From positions 1 to 60,024 of the forward strand of contig CAYUNW010000006.1 of NCBI GenBank assembly GCA_964446235.1: a stretch of 60,024 bases of DNA. The letters are read 5' to 3'. Source of the stretch: CAYUNW01 sp964446235 (lineage in GTDB: Bacteria; Patescibacteriota; Microgenomatia; 2-02-FULL-39-11). Under the pieces are notes generated by a model. That model had not been told where the DNA came from. It searched no databases and saw nothing but the letters and a program-made list of their open reading frames with translations. Each line of letters starts with the position of its first letter. Position 1 is the stretch's first letter. Shown here piece after piece: positions 1 through 9,808 of the stretch. The position numbers and the translations under genes were made by a program.

Positions 1-295
1 TTCGAGCTGTATTCCATTATCCTCAATGTCGAAAATGTATCGTAGCTTTTTCAACATAGTTGCTTATGTAACAGGAAAATCCATAAATTCGACTCTTTTT
101 AGTCCAACTGTCTTACACTACTCATAGCGTATATTACGAAAATAAAACACTAGAAGCTGTGTTTTGGTTAAATACCGATAGAACAAGCAGATTAATTATT
201 TTTAAAGCTAAACATTCTGCTTGACACAAATATTGAAGATATGATACTAGTTTTCACGGATGTTGGTCACCTGCCTTTATGATGATCAACACCAT
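1..295. other. No gene recognised
   Basis: I see no convincing coding region here. All six frames are broken by stops within about 40 codons. The only structure is an 8-bp inverted repeat (CAAGCAGA at 184-191, TCTGCTTG at 216-223) with a 24-nt loop. The segment may contain the tail of something beyond the window edge, but nothing identifies it. Confidence 0.4.
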
Positions 296-352
296 AGAAA
301 AAGAGCATTACTAATCGTAGCCCCCCAGTGCTAGCGTTAGTGATGCTCTTTC
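296..352 (-). terminator. Rho-independent terminator of the 50-aa gene
   Basis: A 15-bp inverted repeat (300-314 with 337-351, AAAGAGCATTACTAA against TTAGTGATGCTCTTT, one G-T pair) is followed on the minus strand by five T residues (302-298). The polarity fits termination of the minus-strand small gene whose stop lies at 384. The loop flanks can extend the pairing further. Confidence 0.75.
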
Positions 353-383
353 CTTTATCAGTGCCTGTATTTTGCTTTTGCTT

Positions 384-536
384 TTATAAAGTCATTACCG
401 GTATCGATAATCCTTTATCTTTGAGTTTTCTGAATTGTTCTTTGGTTACTCTCTGGTAACTCTCCCATTCAAAATCCCTTTTTTCTGTTTTTTTCCTGCC
501 CGTGGTAAATATTTTGTCTAGAAATCTTTTAATCAT
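384..536 (-). CDS. Small 50-aa basic protein, unknown function
   Basis: A 50-codon reading frame starting MIKRFLDKIF and ending SIPVMTL. It has a complete expression unit: a promoter with -35 TTGACA, a Shine-Dalgarno-like AAGGGA 8 nt before the ATG, and a strong terminator after the stop. The peptide is rich in Lys/Arg (KRFLDK, GRKKTEKR) with an amphipathic C-terminal half containing TKEQFRKLKDKGLSIP. There is no membrane segment and no cysteine. I do not recognise the family. The flanking signals make it much more likely to be a real gene than a chance frame. Confidence 0.6.
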   Translation of the reverse strand: MIKRFLDKIFTTGRKKTEKRDFEWESYQRVTKEQFRKLKDKGLSIPVMTL

Positions 537-554
537 TTTTGTTGTCCCTTATCT

Positions 555-583
555 AAGCTAGCACGTGTAACATACCTTGTCAA
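555..583 (-). promoter_or_regulatory. Promoter of the 50-aa gene
   Basis: On the minus strand TTGACA (583-578), a 17-nt spacer and TAGCTT (560-555). The -35 is a perfect consensus and the -10 is weak. The predicted start of transcription is about 10-15 nt before the SD of the 50-aa gene. Confidence 0.55.
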
Positions 584-752
584 GAGCCTATAGTTCTAGT
601 TGGTCTTAAAAAGCATTATCCTATAATAAATAATAATAATTATATCATATCAGGACAGCCTAAAATAAAGATAAGATTAACTGTGGATATCTATGTGAAA
701 GAAAAAAACTGCCCAAAAAGGGATATAATATAGTGAAAATTTCAAAATCAAA

Positions 753-1889
753 ATGACAAATTTCAAATATAAATGGGTATTTTCCTTAAAGAACGTGTTT
801 ATTCTCCTATTTGTGGCTTCCCTGCTCCAGGTAGTCTTGGGTGTATTCAAAGTAACATATGAAAGGATATTGATCGATTTTGGCGTCTATTATGAGGCTG
901 TAAAAACGACATTTTCCGGTTTCAATCCCTACCTTTATCTCTATCAGAAAACCATACCCTTTAACTATCCGCCATCATTTATCAGCCTTTTCACTCCCTT
1001 AACCTCAATTTCACCCCATTTATCTCAAATATTATTCACAATTATTTCAATATTAGCCTTGATTTTGTCTGTAAATATCCTTTTTTGTTTCTTTCCGGCC
1101 AAATATCATAAATACAAATATCTTATACTGGCCTTAACTTTCCAGAATTTCCCCACCAAGTTTACTCTGGTCATGGGGCAGATAAATCTGATAGTTCTAT
1201 TATTACTGATTTTGGCCTTTTATAAGGAAAAAAAAGGAAATTGGCTTCAGAGCGGCTTATTTTGGGGGTTGGCTATCAGTTTGAAACTCACTCCGGTTTT
1301 CTTAATTGTCTATTTTCTGGTAAAAAAAGAGTTCAAACTCATACTGACGGGACTTCTGACTTTTTTGATTCTTACTCTGTTCTCAATCACTCTTTTCCCC
1401 CATACCCAAAGTTATTATAGCCGTGTATTACCTTCCCTTCTGTCTATGCAAAACCTTAGTCCTGTCCTATATGATCAGTCACTCCAGGCGTTTCTGACAA
1501 GACTTAACTTAGGAAAATTTAGCAAAACAATAGCAGACCTGGCTGTTTTAACCCTGCTAGCAATGATTATTTGGAAATATATAAAAAAGAAAGGTAATAA
1601 TCGATTTCAAGATCTTAATTTCTATTCAGCACTTTTGATTTTGATGACCATCGGCTCCAGTTTCGCCTGGCAACACCACTTTGTCACCCTCTTCCCGGCA
1701 TTTATCTGTCAAAGCATACATGTATTGAGAAATAGAAATATTAAAAGAGGATTATTACTACTAATATGCGCCATTCTCGTCGGATACCACTTTCCTGAAA
1801 TTGCTAATCCTTCTACTTCAAATCCGCTCTTGGTTTCTCATACACTTTTGGGGTGTTTTATTCTTTTTTTTCTGTCACTCTACTCTTAA
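753..1889 (+). CDS. GT87-family membrane glycosyltransferase (DUF2029)
   Basis: A 378-aa polytopic membrane protein with about ten hydrophobic segments. The first loop carries DFGVYYEA and, further on, NPYLY and FNYPPSF, the pattern of DUF2029/GT87 enzymes, which move mannose or a related sugar from a polyprenyl-phosphate donor onto an acceptor outside the membrane. The aspartate of the DFGVYY segment is the likely catalytic position by analogy with the GT-C fold. GLAISLKLTPVFL and SFAWQHHFV are further family-like segments. It is the only plus-strand gene in the first 12.9 kb. Its 3' end overlaps the convergent Nudix gene by 15 nt. A -10 like TATAAT lies at 724-729. Donor and acceptor are unknown. 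Confidence 0.75.
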   Translation: MTNFKYKWVFSLKNVFILLFVASLLQVVLGVFKVTYERILIDFGVYYEAVKTTFSGFNPYLYLYQKTIPFNYPPSFISLFTPLTSISPHLSQILFTIISILALILSVNILFCFFPAKYHKYKYLILALTFQNFPTKFTLVMGQINLIVLLLLILAFYKEKKGNWLQSGLFWGLAISLKLTPVFLIVYFLVKKEFKLILTGLLTFLILTLFSITLFPHTQSYYSRVLPSLLSMQNLSPVLYDQSLQAFLTRLNLGKFSKTIADLAVLTLLAMIIWKYIKKKGNNRFQDLNFYSALLILMTIGSSFAWQHHFVTLFPAFICQSIHVLRNRNIKRGLLLLICAILVGYHFPEIANPSTSNPLLVSHTLLGCFILFFLSLYS

Positions 1890-2585
1890 TCCTTGGAATT
1901 CAACGTTATAAGTAGGTATATTCTCCATGATCCAACTGGCATAATCAAAAATAGCTTTTCTGCTTATATCTGAAAGATTCAAGACTGATTTTTGATCTTG
2001 ATCTCCGGTTGGCTTCCATGTCAGAACTTTATTATCCTGAGAACTTGGAAAAGCGGTTAAATTACCTGATTGAAAAGTCTCCTTGATTAACGATAATACA
2101 TCTCGGTATTGATCTGCTCTATAAAAAGAAGTCATATCAAGCCATCTATAGTCATCAACCTCAATATCACCAGATTTATTTAATTCAATCTCTGGTAATT
2201 GATCCCCACAGACAAATCGGAAAATTACCGGTTTTGTCTGAATTACTCTCCCTTTCTTACCATCAACAAGTTCTAAAGTATCAGCTAGAAAACGCTCTCT
2301 TGAAAAAGGAATTTCTATTGTTTCAGCTTGATCAGGTATAGTTAATCCAGATTCTTCAAATATCTCACGCCTAGCTTCACCAACAATATTATCACGAACT
2401 AAATCATTCACGGCTGATACTCCACCACCTGGAAATTCCCACCAGTCTTTCCCTGGTTTATGGAAAATAGGCACTAAAATTCGCGCCTTTCCTCTACCGA
2501 TATTTTGCCACACTTCTACAATACCTACAGGTCTGATTATTTCTATCATCGGTTGTTCTTGAAATTCTTCTTTTCTTCTTGGCAT
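1875..2585 (-). CDS. Nudix hydrolase
   Basis: 236 aa. The Nudix signature is visible around residues 50-80: a glycine-rich WWEFPGGGV segment followed by GEARREIFEESGL, which contains the REUxEExGU core that binds Mg2+ and the diphosphate. The spacing between the glycine run and the helix is a few residues longer than the classical GX5EX7 box, and the first glutamate is an aspartate, so it is a variant box. The C-terminal 70 residues are not Nudix-like and may contribute to substrate choice. A TATAAT box precedes the gene. The substrate cannot be deduced; nucleotide-diphosphate or sugar-nucleotide clean-up is possible. The stop overlaps the convergent GT87 gene. Confidence 0.75.
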   Translation of the reverse strand: MPRRKEEFQEQPMIEIIRPVGIVEVWQNIGRGKARILVPIFHKPGKDWWEFPGGGVSAVNDLVRDNIVGEARREIFEESGLTIPDQAETIEIPFSRERFLADTLELVDGKKGRVIQTKPVIFRFVCGDQLPEIELNKSGDIEVDDYRWLDMTSFYRADQYRDVLSLIKETFQSGNLTAFPSSQDNKVLTWKPTGDQDQKSVLNLSDISRKAIFDYASWIMENIPTYNVEFQGLRVE

Positions 2586-2651
2586 ATTCTATTACAAAGT
2601 AAAACATAATTATACTATAGGGTATAATATTTGTCTAATAATGTGGCTGGA

Positions 2652-3992
2652 TTAGAATAAATCCGTAGTTATACGGCTGATGTGGTTGTAGGTTTTGGCG
2701 GAGATAATGCCAGTAAATCCAAGTCTTCTGGCTTCCTTAATCCTTCTTTCATGCCCAATCACCTGTCGGATTTCTCCAAGAAGTCCTACTTCTCCGATGG
2801 CGGCAGACTTGGAAGACAGAGTCTTATTTTTCATCGAAGAAATAATAGCCAGACAAATCCCCAAATCTGCAGCCGGCTCAAATACCTTGATACCTGAAGC
2901 AACATTTATGAAGATGTCAAACTTGTACAAAGGCATATTCAAATGTTTCTGCAGTATTGCAACCAGCATTTGCAGACGGTTATTATTTATACCGTTACCT
3001 ACTCTTTTGGGAACAGGAATATAGCTTGGCACGGTAAGAGCCTGCACTTCTACAAGCATTGGCCGGCTGCCTTCTAAAGTCACGATAACCACACTGCCGG
3101 CACCTTTCTTACCATCTCCTAGAAATATTTCGGATGGGTTTGCTACTTCCCTCATTCCCTTGTCTTCCATAGAAAAAACACCGACTTCGTCAATTGGTCC
3201 GAAACGGTTTTTTTGGGTACGTAAAAGCCTTAATATCTGGAATCTATCGCCCTCAAGATACAATACCGTATCCACAATGTGCTCAAGAATCTTGGGTCCG
3301 GCTATTGTACCTTCCTTTGTCACGTGCCCAATAAGCAATACCGGGATATTTGTCTTCTTGGCAAAGTCCAAAAGTTTGAGAGTACACTCCCTCACCTGAC
3401 CTATGGAACCGGGAACACCGGTTAAATCCTGTGACCAAATTGTTTGAATGGAATCAACGATAAGTAAATTTATTTCGTTTTTAATTTCTTCTGCGGAGCT
3501 TAATATCGCCTCAATATTGGTTTCTGAAAGAATAGATATTTTGTCTGTTTTGACTTTCAGTCTCTCTGCGCGTAGTTTCAATTGGTCAACCGATTCTTCT
3601 CCCGATACATACAACCCGCCGATGTGGGACAAAATTTGCAGTGTCAAAGTCGACTTACCGATACCCGGATCACCTGCTAAAAGTACTAAAGATCCGGGGA
3701 CAAAACCGCCGTTTTTGCCAAGTTCGGTTTCTTTTCCCAAAACCTGATCAACTTCTGAAATTCCGGTTGACACCCTTTTTAGCACTCGAGTACGTATATT
3801 GCTAAGGGGGGTAATTTTGGATAATCGGGGCGTCCTGGTAACATTTTTACCCTTACCCCAGGATACACTTGTCGACTCTTCTATAGTCTCGACCAGACTA
3901 CCCCAAGTATCACATGATGGGCACCGACCCAAAAACGACGGACTTTTATATCCGCATTGCTGGCAAATGAACTCACTTTTTACTCGGGGCAT
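2652..3992 (-). CDS. radA: DNA repair protein RadA/Sms
   Basis: 446 aa, the usual length. The N-terminal zinc finger is intact (CQQCGY, then CPSCDTWG). A RecA-like ATPase follows, with Walker A GDPGIGKST and Walker B LLIVDSIQT. The RadA-specific KNRFG motif sits between the ATPase core and the C-terminal Lon-like domain (EVGLLGEIRQV near the end). RadA is a hexameric branch-migration helicase that processes recombination intermediates. It complements RuvABC and RecF found elsewhere in this window. Intergenic sequence before it contains AT-rich microrepeats (AACATTTAACAGATAACATT region). The neighbour downstream is the convergent-facing Nudix gene, separated by a short AT-rich gap. Confidence 0.95.
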   Translation of the reverse strand: MPRVKSEFICQQCGYKSPSFLGRCPSCDTWGSLVETIEESTSVSWGKGKNVTRTPRLSKITPLSNIRTRVLKRVSTGISEVDQVLGKETELGKNGGFVPGSLVLLAGDPGIGKSTLTLQILSHIGGLYVSGEESVDQLKLRAERLKVKTDKISILSETNIEAILSSAEEIKNEINLLIVDSIQTIWSQDLTGVPGSIGQVRECTLKLLDFAKKTNIPVLLIGHVTKEGTIAGPKILEHIVDTVLYLEGDRFQILRLLRTQKNRFGPIDEVGVFSMEDKGMREVANPSEIFLGDGKKGAGSVVIVTLEGSRPMLVEVQALTVPSYIPVPKRVGNGINNNRLQMLVAILQKHLNMPLYKFDIFINVASGIKVFEPAADLGICLAIISSMKNKTLSSKSAAIGEVGLLGEIRQVIGHERRIKEARRLGFTGIISAKTYNHISRITTDLF

Positions 3993-4196
3993 TTGGGATA
4001 CAGTTTAACATAAATTCAGATAACATTTAACAGATAACATTAAACAAGATACAAAAAACTATAAGAGAAAAAGTCTAAACGTAAAGTAAAAAAAAGAATA
4101 GTATTTTGTATATCGTATTAAGTATTTAAGGAAATATATTGTTTGTAGAAATAAATTTTAAATTTTAACTTGTATTTTTGAGTTTTGAGCTTTTTC

Positions 4197-5327
4197 TCAT
4201 CTATATCCAATCGGTTTCTCTTTGGGGATGAAGGTGAGAGATATTTTGCGCTTGGCTGGATCAATTTTTTCTACAATACATTCTACTTGCTGGCCATTTT
4301 TGGGTTCTTCACCCGGTGTGACCTTACTGATATGGATAAGTCCTTCCACACCTGGCTCCAGCTTTACAAAATATCCGTACGCAGCGCTTCTCATCACTTC
4401 ACCGCTGACATTTGAATCTACAGGATATCTATCCAAAATGTTCTTCCATGGATCGGGAGTCAGGCGTTTGACAGATAAGTTCAGCTTACCTTCATTGGTA
4501 TTCACCTCCAAAACCATCACTTCCACCTCGTCTCCAATCATATAAAGGCTTGACGGATCTTCAACTTTTTCCCAGGCAAGTTCAGAAATATGAACTAGTC
4601 CTTCCAAACCGTCAATATCTACAAATACCCCAAATGGTGCAACTCCTGATATAGTACCCTTGATAACATCATTGGGTTTGATTTTTTCCAATTTTTCTTT
4701 CTGAAGTTTAGGTGTCACTCCGAGTTTAGATGCTTTTTGGGATAAAACAAGTCTGTTGGCAGCCTTATCTACTTCAATGACTTTGACTTTTAACTTTTTA
4801 TTGACAAATGAAGAAATTTCTCCGGCTGATTCCTGATCAAACTGTGTAGATGGGACAAATCCCCTAAGTCCATTGACATCTACCAATAAACCGCCTCTAG
4901 CTTGTTCCAAACCGGTTACTGTAATATCTTCACCCTTATCTTTGGCTTGATAAAGTTTATCCCATCTTAATTCCTGGCTGGCTTTGCGGATGGAAAGGAC
5001 TATATAACCCATGTCATTTTCCGGACTGATAACCTGAGCGGTCATCTTGTCACCGACTTTTATAGTTTTGAGCAAATCCCCGGCATTTTTCATCTCCCAA
5101 TCAGCCAATACTCCATAGCTTTTCATCCCGATATCAAAAAGGATTTCTTTGGAAGATACATTGATTACTGTACCTTCTACCGTGTCGCGTTTTTTGACAC
5201 TGAGCTTTTTCTCCAAACCCATAGCCATAAGTTCATCCATTGTTTGTGGGTCTTTGGTCGAATTTTTGACAGGTTGAGGCTTAACAGCTTGAGGTTTTGC
5301 TTGTTTTGTTGATATTTTTTTTGACAC
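4197..5327 (-). CDS. rpsA: Ribosomal protein S1-like protein with four S1 domains
   Basis: 376 aa. After a Lys/Gln-rich N-terminus come four S1 (OB-fold) RNA-binding repeats. The clearest are the third (GTISGVAPFGVFVDI, then GLEGLVHISELAW) and the fourth (YGYFVKLEPGVEGLIHISK). Escherichia coli S1 has six repeats; four is common in Gram-positive and CPR lineages. It helps the 30S subunit capture mRNA. The start is GTG at 5327, with SD AGAAAGGTGG upstream; the next in-frame ATG would lie inside the first repeat. It lies directly downstream of 5S rRNA in the same orientation, so read-through from the rRNA promoter is possible. Confidence 0.9.
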   Translation of the reverse strand: MSKKISTKQAKPQAVKPQPVKNSTKDPQTMDELMAMGLEKKLSVKKRDTVEGTVINVSSKEILFDIGMKSYGVLADWEMKNAGDLLKTIKVGDKMTAQVISPENDMGYIVLSIRKASQELRWDKLYQAKDKGEDITVTGLEQARGGLLVDVNGLRGFVPSTQFDQESAGEISSFVNKKLKVKVIEVDKAANRLVLSQKASKLGVTPKLQKEKLEKIKPNDVIKGTISGVAPFGVFVDIDGLEGLVHISELAWEKVEDPSSLYMIGDEVEVMVLEVNTNEGKLNLSVKRLTPDPWKNILDRYPVDSNVSGEVMRSAAYGYFVKLEPGVEGLIHISKVTPGEEPKNGQQVECIVEKIDPAKRKISLTFIPKEKPIGYR

Positions 5328-5431
5328 TTATCATCTAACCACCTTTCTAAGAAAGATAATTCATTATATATGAACCAATGCTTATTTTCAATATAAATTT
5401 TAGCGACCATCTACCCATTTTCTACAAAAAA

Positions 5432-5551
5432 ATCCCGGCGATGAAGTATTTTCACGATCCCTTGCGGAATCACTATCGTCCTCGCTGCCGCTTTTTACTT
5501 CCTTGTTCGGTATGGGTAAGGGTAGTTCCACGGCGCTCTAATCACCAGGAT
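5432..5551 (-). rRNA. rrf: 5S ribosomal RNA
   Basis: About 120 nt. On the minus strand it begins near TCCTGGTGAT and ends near ATCGCCGGGA, which pair to form helix I. The conserved internal segment CCCATACCGAAC, followed by GGAAGT, is readable. A run of seven T residues directly follows the 3' end, so the closing stem plus T-tract may also act as a terminator. It lies about 100 nt downstream of 23S. Ends are approximate. Confidence 0.9.
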
Positions 5552-6046
5552 ATTTCTGTCTTTAAACGTAAAACGATAAACAACTTTTTTCTTTACATTT
5601 TACGCTTAAAACTTGTTTTCACTCTCTAAAAAGTGAACAGGATTTTTCGTGCTTAAGACTATCTGCCTTAATATCTTCTCTCAACCAATTAGTACGGATA
5701 AGCTCGACATTTCAAATAATCTCATTTCGTCATCAAGTTATTGCTAACCATCAAACTAGACTCAAAAATTTGAAATAATCTACACCCCTTACGGGGTTTA
5801 CACTTTCCGCCTATCAACCTTGTCTTCTACAAGGGGTTTATCTTTCCCTTACGGGAAATGGGATACCTTATCTTGGGGTGGGCTTGGCGCTTCAGATGCT
5901 TTCAGCGCTTATCCCTTAGGAATGTAGCTACCCAGCTTGCTGCCCTTTTGGGACAACTGGCACACCAGGGATTCCTCCCCCGCAGTCCTCTCGTACTAGC
6001 AAGAGCTCCCCTCAAGTATCCAACGCTTGCACCGGATAGAGACCGA

Positions 6047-6846
6047 CAATTTTGTTATTCCGAAAAAATCGGAAACTTGGTCATTTCTGCCAAATTCTCT
6101 ATATCGCTATAGAGTTCGGACTATATCTTTTCCCGATTCAACCGGGATTCTGACATATAGTCTCTGAGGTTTTAAGAAAGAAGTGAAACCTTAAGATACT
6201 TTTTTTTTGTTTTTCTCTTATTTGAAAAAACTATATCGACAATCTTTTCAAAGCCTTGTCTTGTTAAATGTTGTTTTTTTTGAATTAAATCTAATACAAC
6301 CTTAAATATCAAGAAGTCGTAACGTTTTGTTGTTTGAAGTTGATGTTTATCAAAAAATGGTATCAGCTTATTTGTCAAATCGTGTCGATCTTTTACTATC
6401 AATATCCATGTTTTATCGTTTGTACTTTTTGCATGATTAGGTTTTAAGTATCCACAACCCAACCTATCTCTAAACGCTTCAAGTACTACACGACTACCTG
6501 GATTTTGACTTAGATGGAATTCAGTAATTATTTGCCATTTCATTGGTAAATCTTTTCTTTTACTGAAACCAACATAGAAACACCCTTCACCATCAACAAA
6601 ACCGACAAAGTAATCATCACTTATTTTCTTACTTACCTGCTGATTATCCGCAAACGATGTATTTTCACCTGTATTCATAGAGATAACTAATCTCTACAAT
6701 CATAGTAACACGTTATACTCGGACTTTCCAGCATTTAGTCAGATTTATCTCTCGTGAATAAACGAGATTTCCTTCAATTTCCTCTTATTGTTCAAAACGA
6801 TGAAGGAAAGACAGCTCATTTTAGTAGTGTCGAGTTACTAAGGTCT
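6047..6846 (-). mobile_element. Group I self-splicing intron in 23S rRNA at the position-2593 (I-CreI) site
   Basis: Exons join as AAGACAGT|TCGGTCTC, the uninterrupted 23S sequence. The upstream exon ends in U and the intron ends in G, as in group I introns. An internal guide sequence GCTGTCTT (6815-6808) pairs with the exon end AAGACAGT and places a U-G wobble exactly at the splice site. Near the 3' end AGAGACTATATG and AAGATATAGTCC supply the conserved P3/P7 catalytic core. The intron is 800 nt long and carries a homing endonuclease frame upstream of the core. The insertion point corresponds to the Chlamydomonas chloroplast LSU intron site recognised by I-CreI. Confidence 0.9.
6172..6678 (-). 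CDS. LAGLIDADG homing endonuclease, I-CreI-like
   Basis: 168 aa with one LAGLIDADG motif, YFVGFVDGEG at residues 23-32; D29 or E31 are candidates for the metal-binding acid. A single motif and this length match the homodimeric I-CreI type (163 aa). A second family-like feature is the basic C-terminal tail (NKRKTKKKYLK). It lies wholly inside the group I intron, upstream of the P7 core, as is usual for intron-borne endonucleases. It would cut an intron-less 23S gene around AACGTCGCAAGACAG and drive intron copying. The frame is intact, so the element may still be mobile. The gene is much more AT-rich than the surrounding rRNA. Confidence 0.9.
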   Translation of the reverse strand: MNTGENTSFADNQQVSKKISDDYFVGFVDGEGCFYVGFSKRKDLPMKWQIITEFHLSQNPGSRVVLEAFRDRLGCGYLKPNHAKSTNDKTWILIVKDRHDLTNKLIPFFDKHQLQTTKRYDFLIFKVVLDLIQKKQHLTRQGFEKIVDIVFSNKRKTKKKYLKVSLLS

Positions 6847-6938
6847 ACTGTCTTGCGACGTTCTGAACCCAGCTCGCGTACCCTTTTAACCGGCGAACAG
6901 CCGGACCCTTGGGACCTTCTCCAGCCCCAGGATAGGAT

Positions 6939-6982
<44 letters not shown>

Positions 6983-6993
6983 CGGACGCGATC

Positions 6994-7026
<33 letters not shown>

Positions 7027-7359
7027 AAGCTCGGTCCGCCACCACGGCGGGACCGAGGATCACTAACACCTGCTTTCGCACCTGCTCGACTTGTCCGTCT
7101 CGCAGTCAAGCTGGCTTATGCGTTTGCACATTCCACACCATTTCCATCGGTGTTAAGCCAACCTTTGTACGCCTCCGTTACACTTTTGGAGGCCACCTCC
7201 CCAGCGAAACTGCCAGCCAGACACTGTCTCCTTGCCGGATTTTTATGCGGCAAAAGGATTAGGGTTGATATTTGAAAAGAGAGGTATTCCACTGACTCCC
7301 GTCTTGCGACGGGATCCCTCCTATGCTCGACAATTCCAAACATCTTCCCAATGCCAAGT

Positions 7360-7392
<33 letters not shown>

Positions 7393-8382
7393 GTGCAAGT
7401 AGGCCGCATCTTCACAGCCAATTCAATTTCGCCGGGTAACGGCTCGAGACAGTCATTTACTCGTTCTGCCTTTCATGCGGGTCGGAACTTACCCGACAAG
7501 GAACTTCGCTACCTTAGAACAGTTATAGTTACTGCTGTCGTTCACGCGGGCTTGAATCCCAAGCTCCTCCACCCGAAGGCGGATTCACCCAGAACTCTTA
7601 ACCTTCACGTACCGGACAGGCGTCAGCCCCTATACGTTGCCTTTCGGCTTTGCAGAGACCTGTGTTTTAGTTAAACAGTCGGTAAATGTCGTTCACTGTG
7701 ACCTCATGACTAAATGAGGTAGGGCATCTCCCATAGGTTACGCCCAGTTGTTTTGCCGAGTTCCTTGAGCCGTTTTCTCCCGATCGCCTTAGTATACTCT
7801 ACCAGCCTACCTGTGTCGGTTTGCGGTACGGAAATATTAAAATCATTCTATCTTGCGATAGAAACCGGTGAGACTTTTCCCGGAAACTGAAGCTTATCAG
7901 AATTGTCCATTGATTGCTCGTAGGACTCTCCATCATCACTCGATTAAACGCAGTAACGGATTTCCCGGTTACCACTATCTTATGATTTAAACCAAGATAT
8001 ACTTGGCTCTAACTCTCCAACTTCGTCACCCCCTCGGGGTCATTTTAATACTGTAGCTGAATCTTAACAGCTTGTACATCGACCTACCCCCGCTTGCGCA
8101 GGACTTGGCTTAGATCCGACTAACCCGTCCCCGACGAACGTTGGGACGGAAACCTCAGGCTTTCGGCGTCCCGGATTCTCACCGGGATTACGCTACTCAT
8201 ACCGACATTCTCACTTCCTAATGCTCCACCCTGCCTTACGACATGAGCTTCACTGCAAATAGGAACGCTCTCCTACCACTCTTCCGCAAAATACGAAAGA
8301 ATCTCTAACTTCGGCACTTGACTTATCCCCGTTCATTTTCGGCGCAAGACTTCTCGTCCAGTGAGCTGTTACGCTATCTTTA

Positions 8383-8413
<31 letters not shown>

Positions 8414-8914
8414 GTGTTTGGGAAATCTCACTTCCTTTACAACTTAGTCAAGATTTAGGGGCCTTAATTGAGAGTTAGGGTTGTTTCCCCGTTCGACCAG
8501 ACTCGCTTAGCCGAGCCGGACTGACTGCTTTGATAAGTTTGAACTGTATTCGGAGTTTGATTGATCCAACTTGCTTACGCTCGCTGAACCATTCAGTGCT
8601 CTACCCCAGTCAAACCATAACAAAACGCTATACCTAAATATATTTCGGAGAGAACCAGCTATCTCCGGGTTCGATTGGCATATTACCCCTAACCACAAAT
8701 CATCCCACGTCTTTGCAACGACGACGGGTTCGGCCTTCCTCCCCACCTTTCGGGGGGATTCACCCTGTTCATGGTTAGATCACCCGGTTTCGGGTCTATT
8801 TTACAAAACTAACGGTCGGTTAGACCTCGCTTTCACTGCGCCTCCCCCACAAAATGGGTTAAGCTAACGCTTTGCAAAATAACTCATCGGTTCATTCTTC
8901 AATAGGCACGTGAT

Positions 8915-9065
8915 CACTCGTGCAGAGCACGAGAAATTCAAAAATCATCCCGCTATAGCGGGACAAAAATCAAAATTGATGCTATAAGTATTGTTTATAT
9001 TAGTTTTCAATTTTTTTAATTTATGTTTTCTAAATTTGAACTTCTTGTGCTACGCACAAGCTTTC
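8915..9065 (-). other. Expanded 23S helix (near helix 25)
   Basis: Between conserved segments of the 23S gene (GGTTCATTCTTCAATAGGCA on the plus strand, and TTTCAGGTACTATTTCACT) there is extra AT-rich sequence of over 100 nt. Its ends are complementary over about 26 positions (a CTCGTGC..GAGAAATTCAAA arm with TTTGAACTTC..GCACAAG), which gives a long hairpin. Inside is a small GC hairpin, CCCGCTATAGCGGG. This looks like an expansion of a variable helix rather than an intron, because no group I core is seen. Confidence 0.6.
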
Positions 9066-9123
9066 ACTGTTTGTTAGTCGACAATTTCAGGTACTATTTC
9101 ACTCCCCTTCCGGGGTACTTTTA

Positions 9124-9158
<35 letters not shown>

Positions 9159-9371
9159 GTTATGGTATTTAGCCTTGGAACGTGGCCGTCCCAGATTCCT
9201 ACAAGGTTTTGCCGTGCCTTGTAGTACTTAGGAAAATCCTAGAGGAGATTCAGGTTTTGCATACACGACTTTCACGTCCTATGGTCTGCTATTCCAAGCA
9301 GTTCTGCTACCGTCCTCTCATCCCATATCGGAAATCCTGCAACCCCCCGCATAAATGCGGGGTTTAGGCTT

Positions 9372-9403
<32 letters not shown>

Positions 9404-9702
9404 TCTATTGATTTATATTCCTCGGGTTACTTAGATGTTTCAGTTCACCCGGTTATCCCCAAACCGCTAACCTTTCCAAAAATTTGGAATATTCACGGTT
9501 CAGTCACCCTTACGGGTGGGGTTTCCCCATTCGGAAACCGTCGGATTAAAAGCTGTTTACTGCTTACCCGACGTTATCGCAAGTAGACATGCGTCCTTCT
9601 TCGTCCAAAAACCGCCTAGGCATCCGTTGTCGACTTTATGAGTAGACATTAAGGCATTTAAGATGGCCTTATGCACTTATAAATTACGTTGAATATTTAT
9701 TT

Positions 9703-9724
9703 ATCCTGTTCACTTTTTAAAGAG
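9703..9724 (-). repeat. Pre-23S processing stem, 5' arm (3' arm at 5622-5643)
   Basis: The minus-strand sequence CTCTTTAAAAAGTGAACAGG upstream of 23S is complementary, with one mismatch over 22 nt, to the sequence just after the 23S 3' end (5643-5622). Paired, they close the whole 23S into a loop, the standard RNase III-type processing helix. The arms bound the mature 23S between 5644 and 9702. Confidence 0.85.
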
Positions 9725-9808
9725 CAAACTTATTACCTATTACGAATTATGTTCTAAGAATCAAGTCCCTTCTTAATTCCTAATACTTAATTCCTAATTT
9801 TAAAATTG

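Noticed and set aside
682..690. DnaA-box-like TGTGGATAT in the gap before the GT87 gene
   Set aside because: A single imperfect 9-mer with no cluster of boxes, no dnaA/dnaN neighbours and no AT-rich unwinding element beyond the general background; not enough to call an origin.
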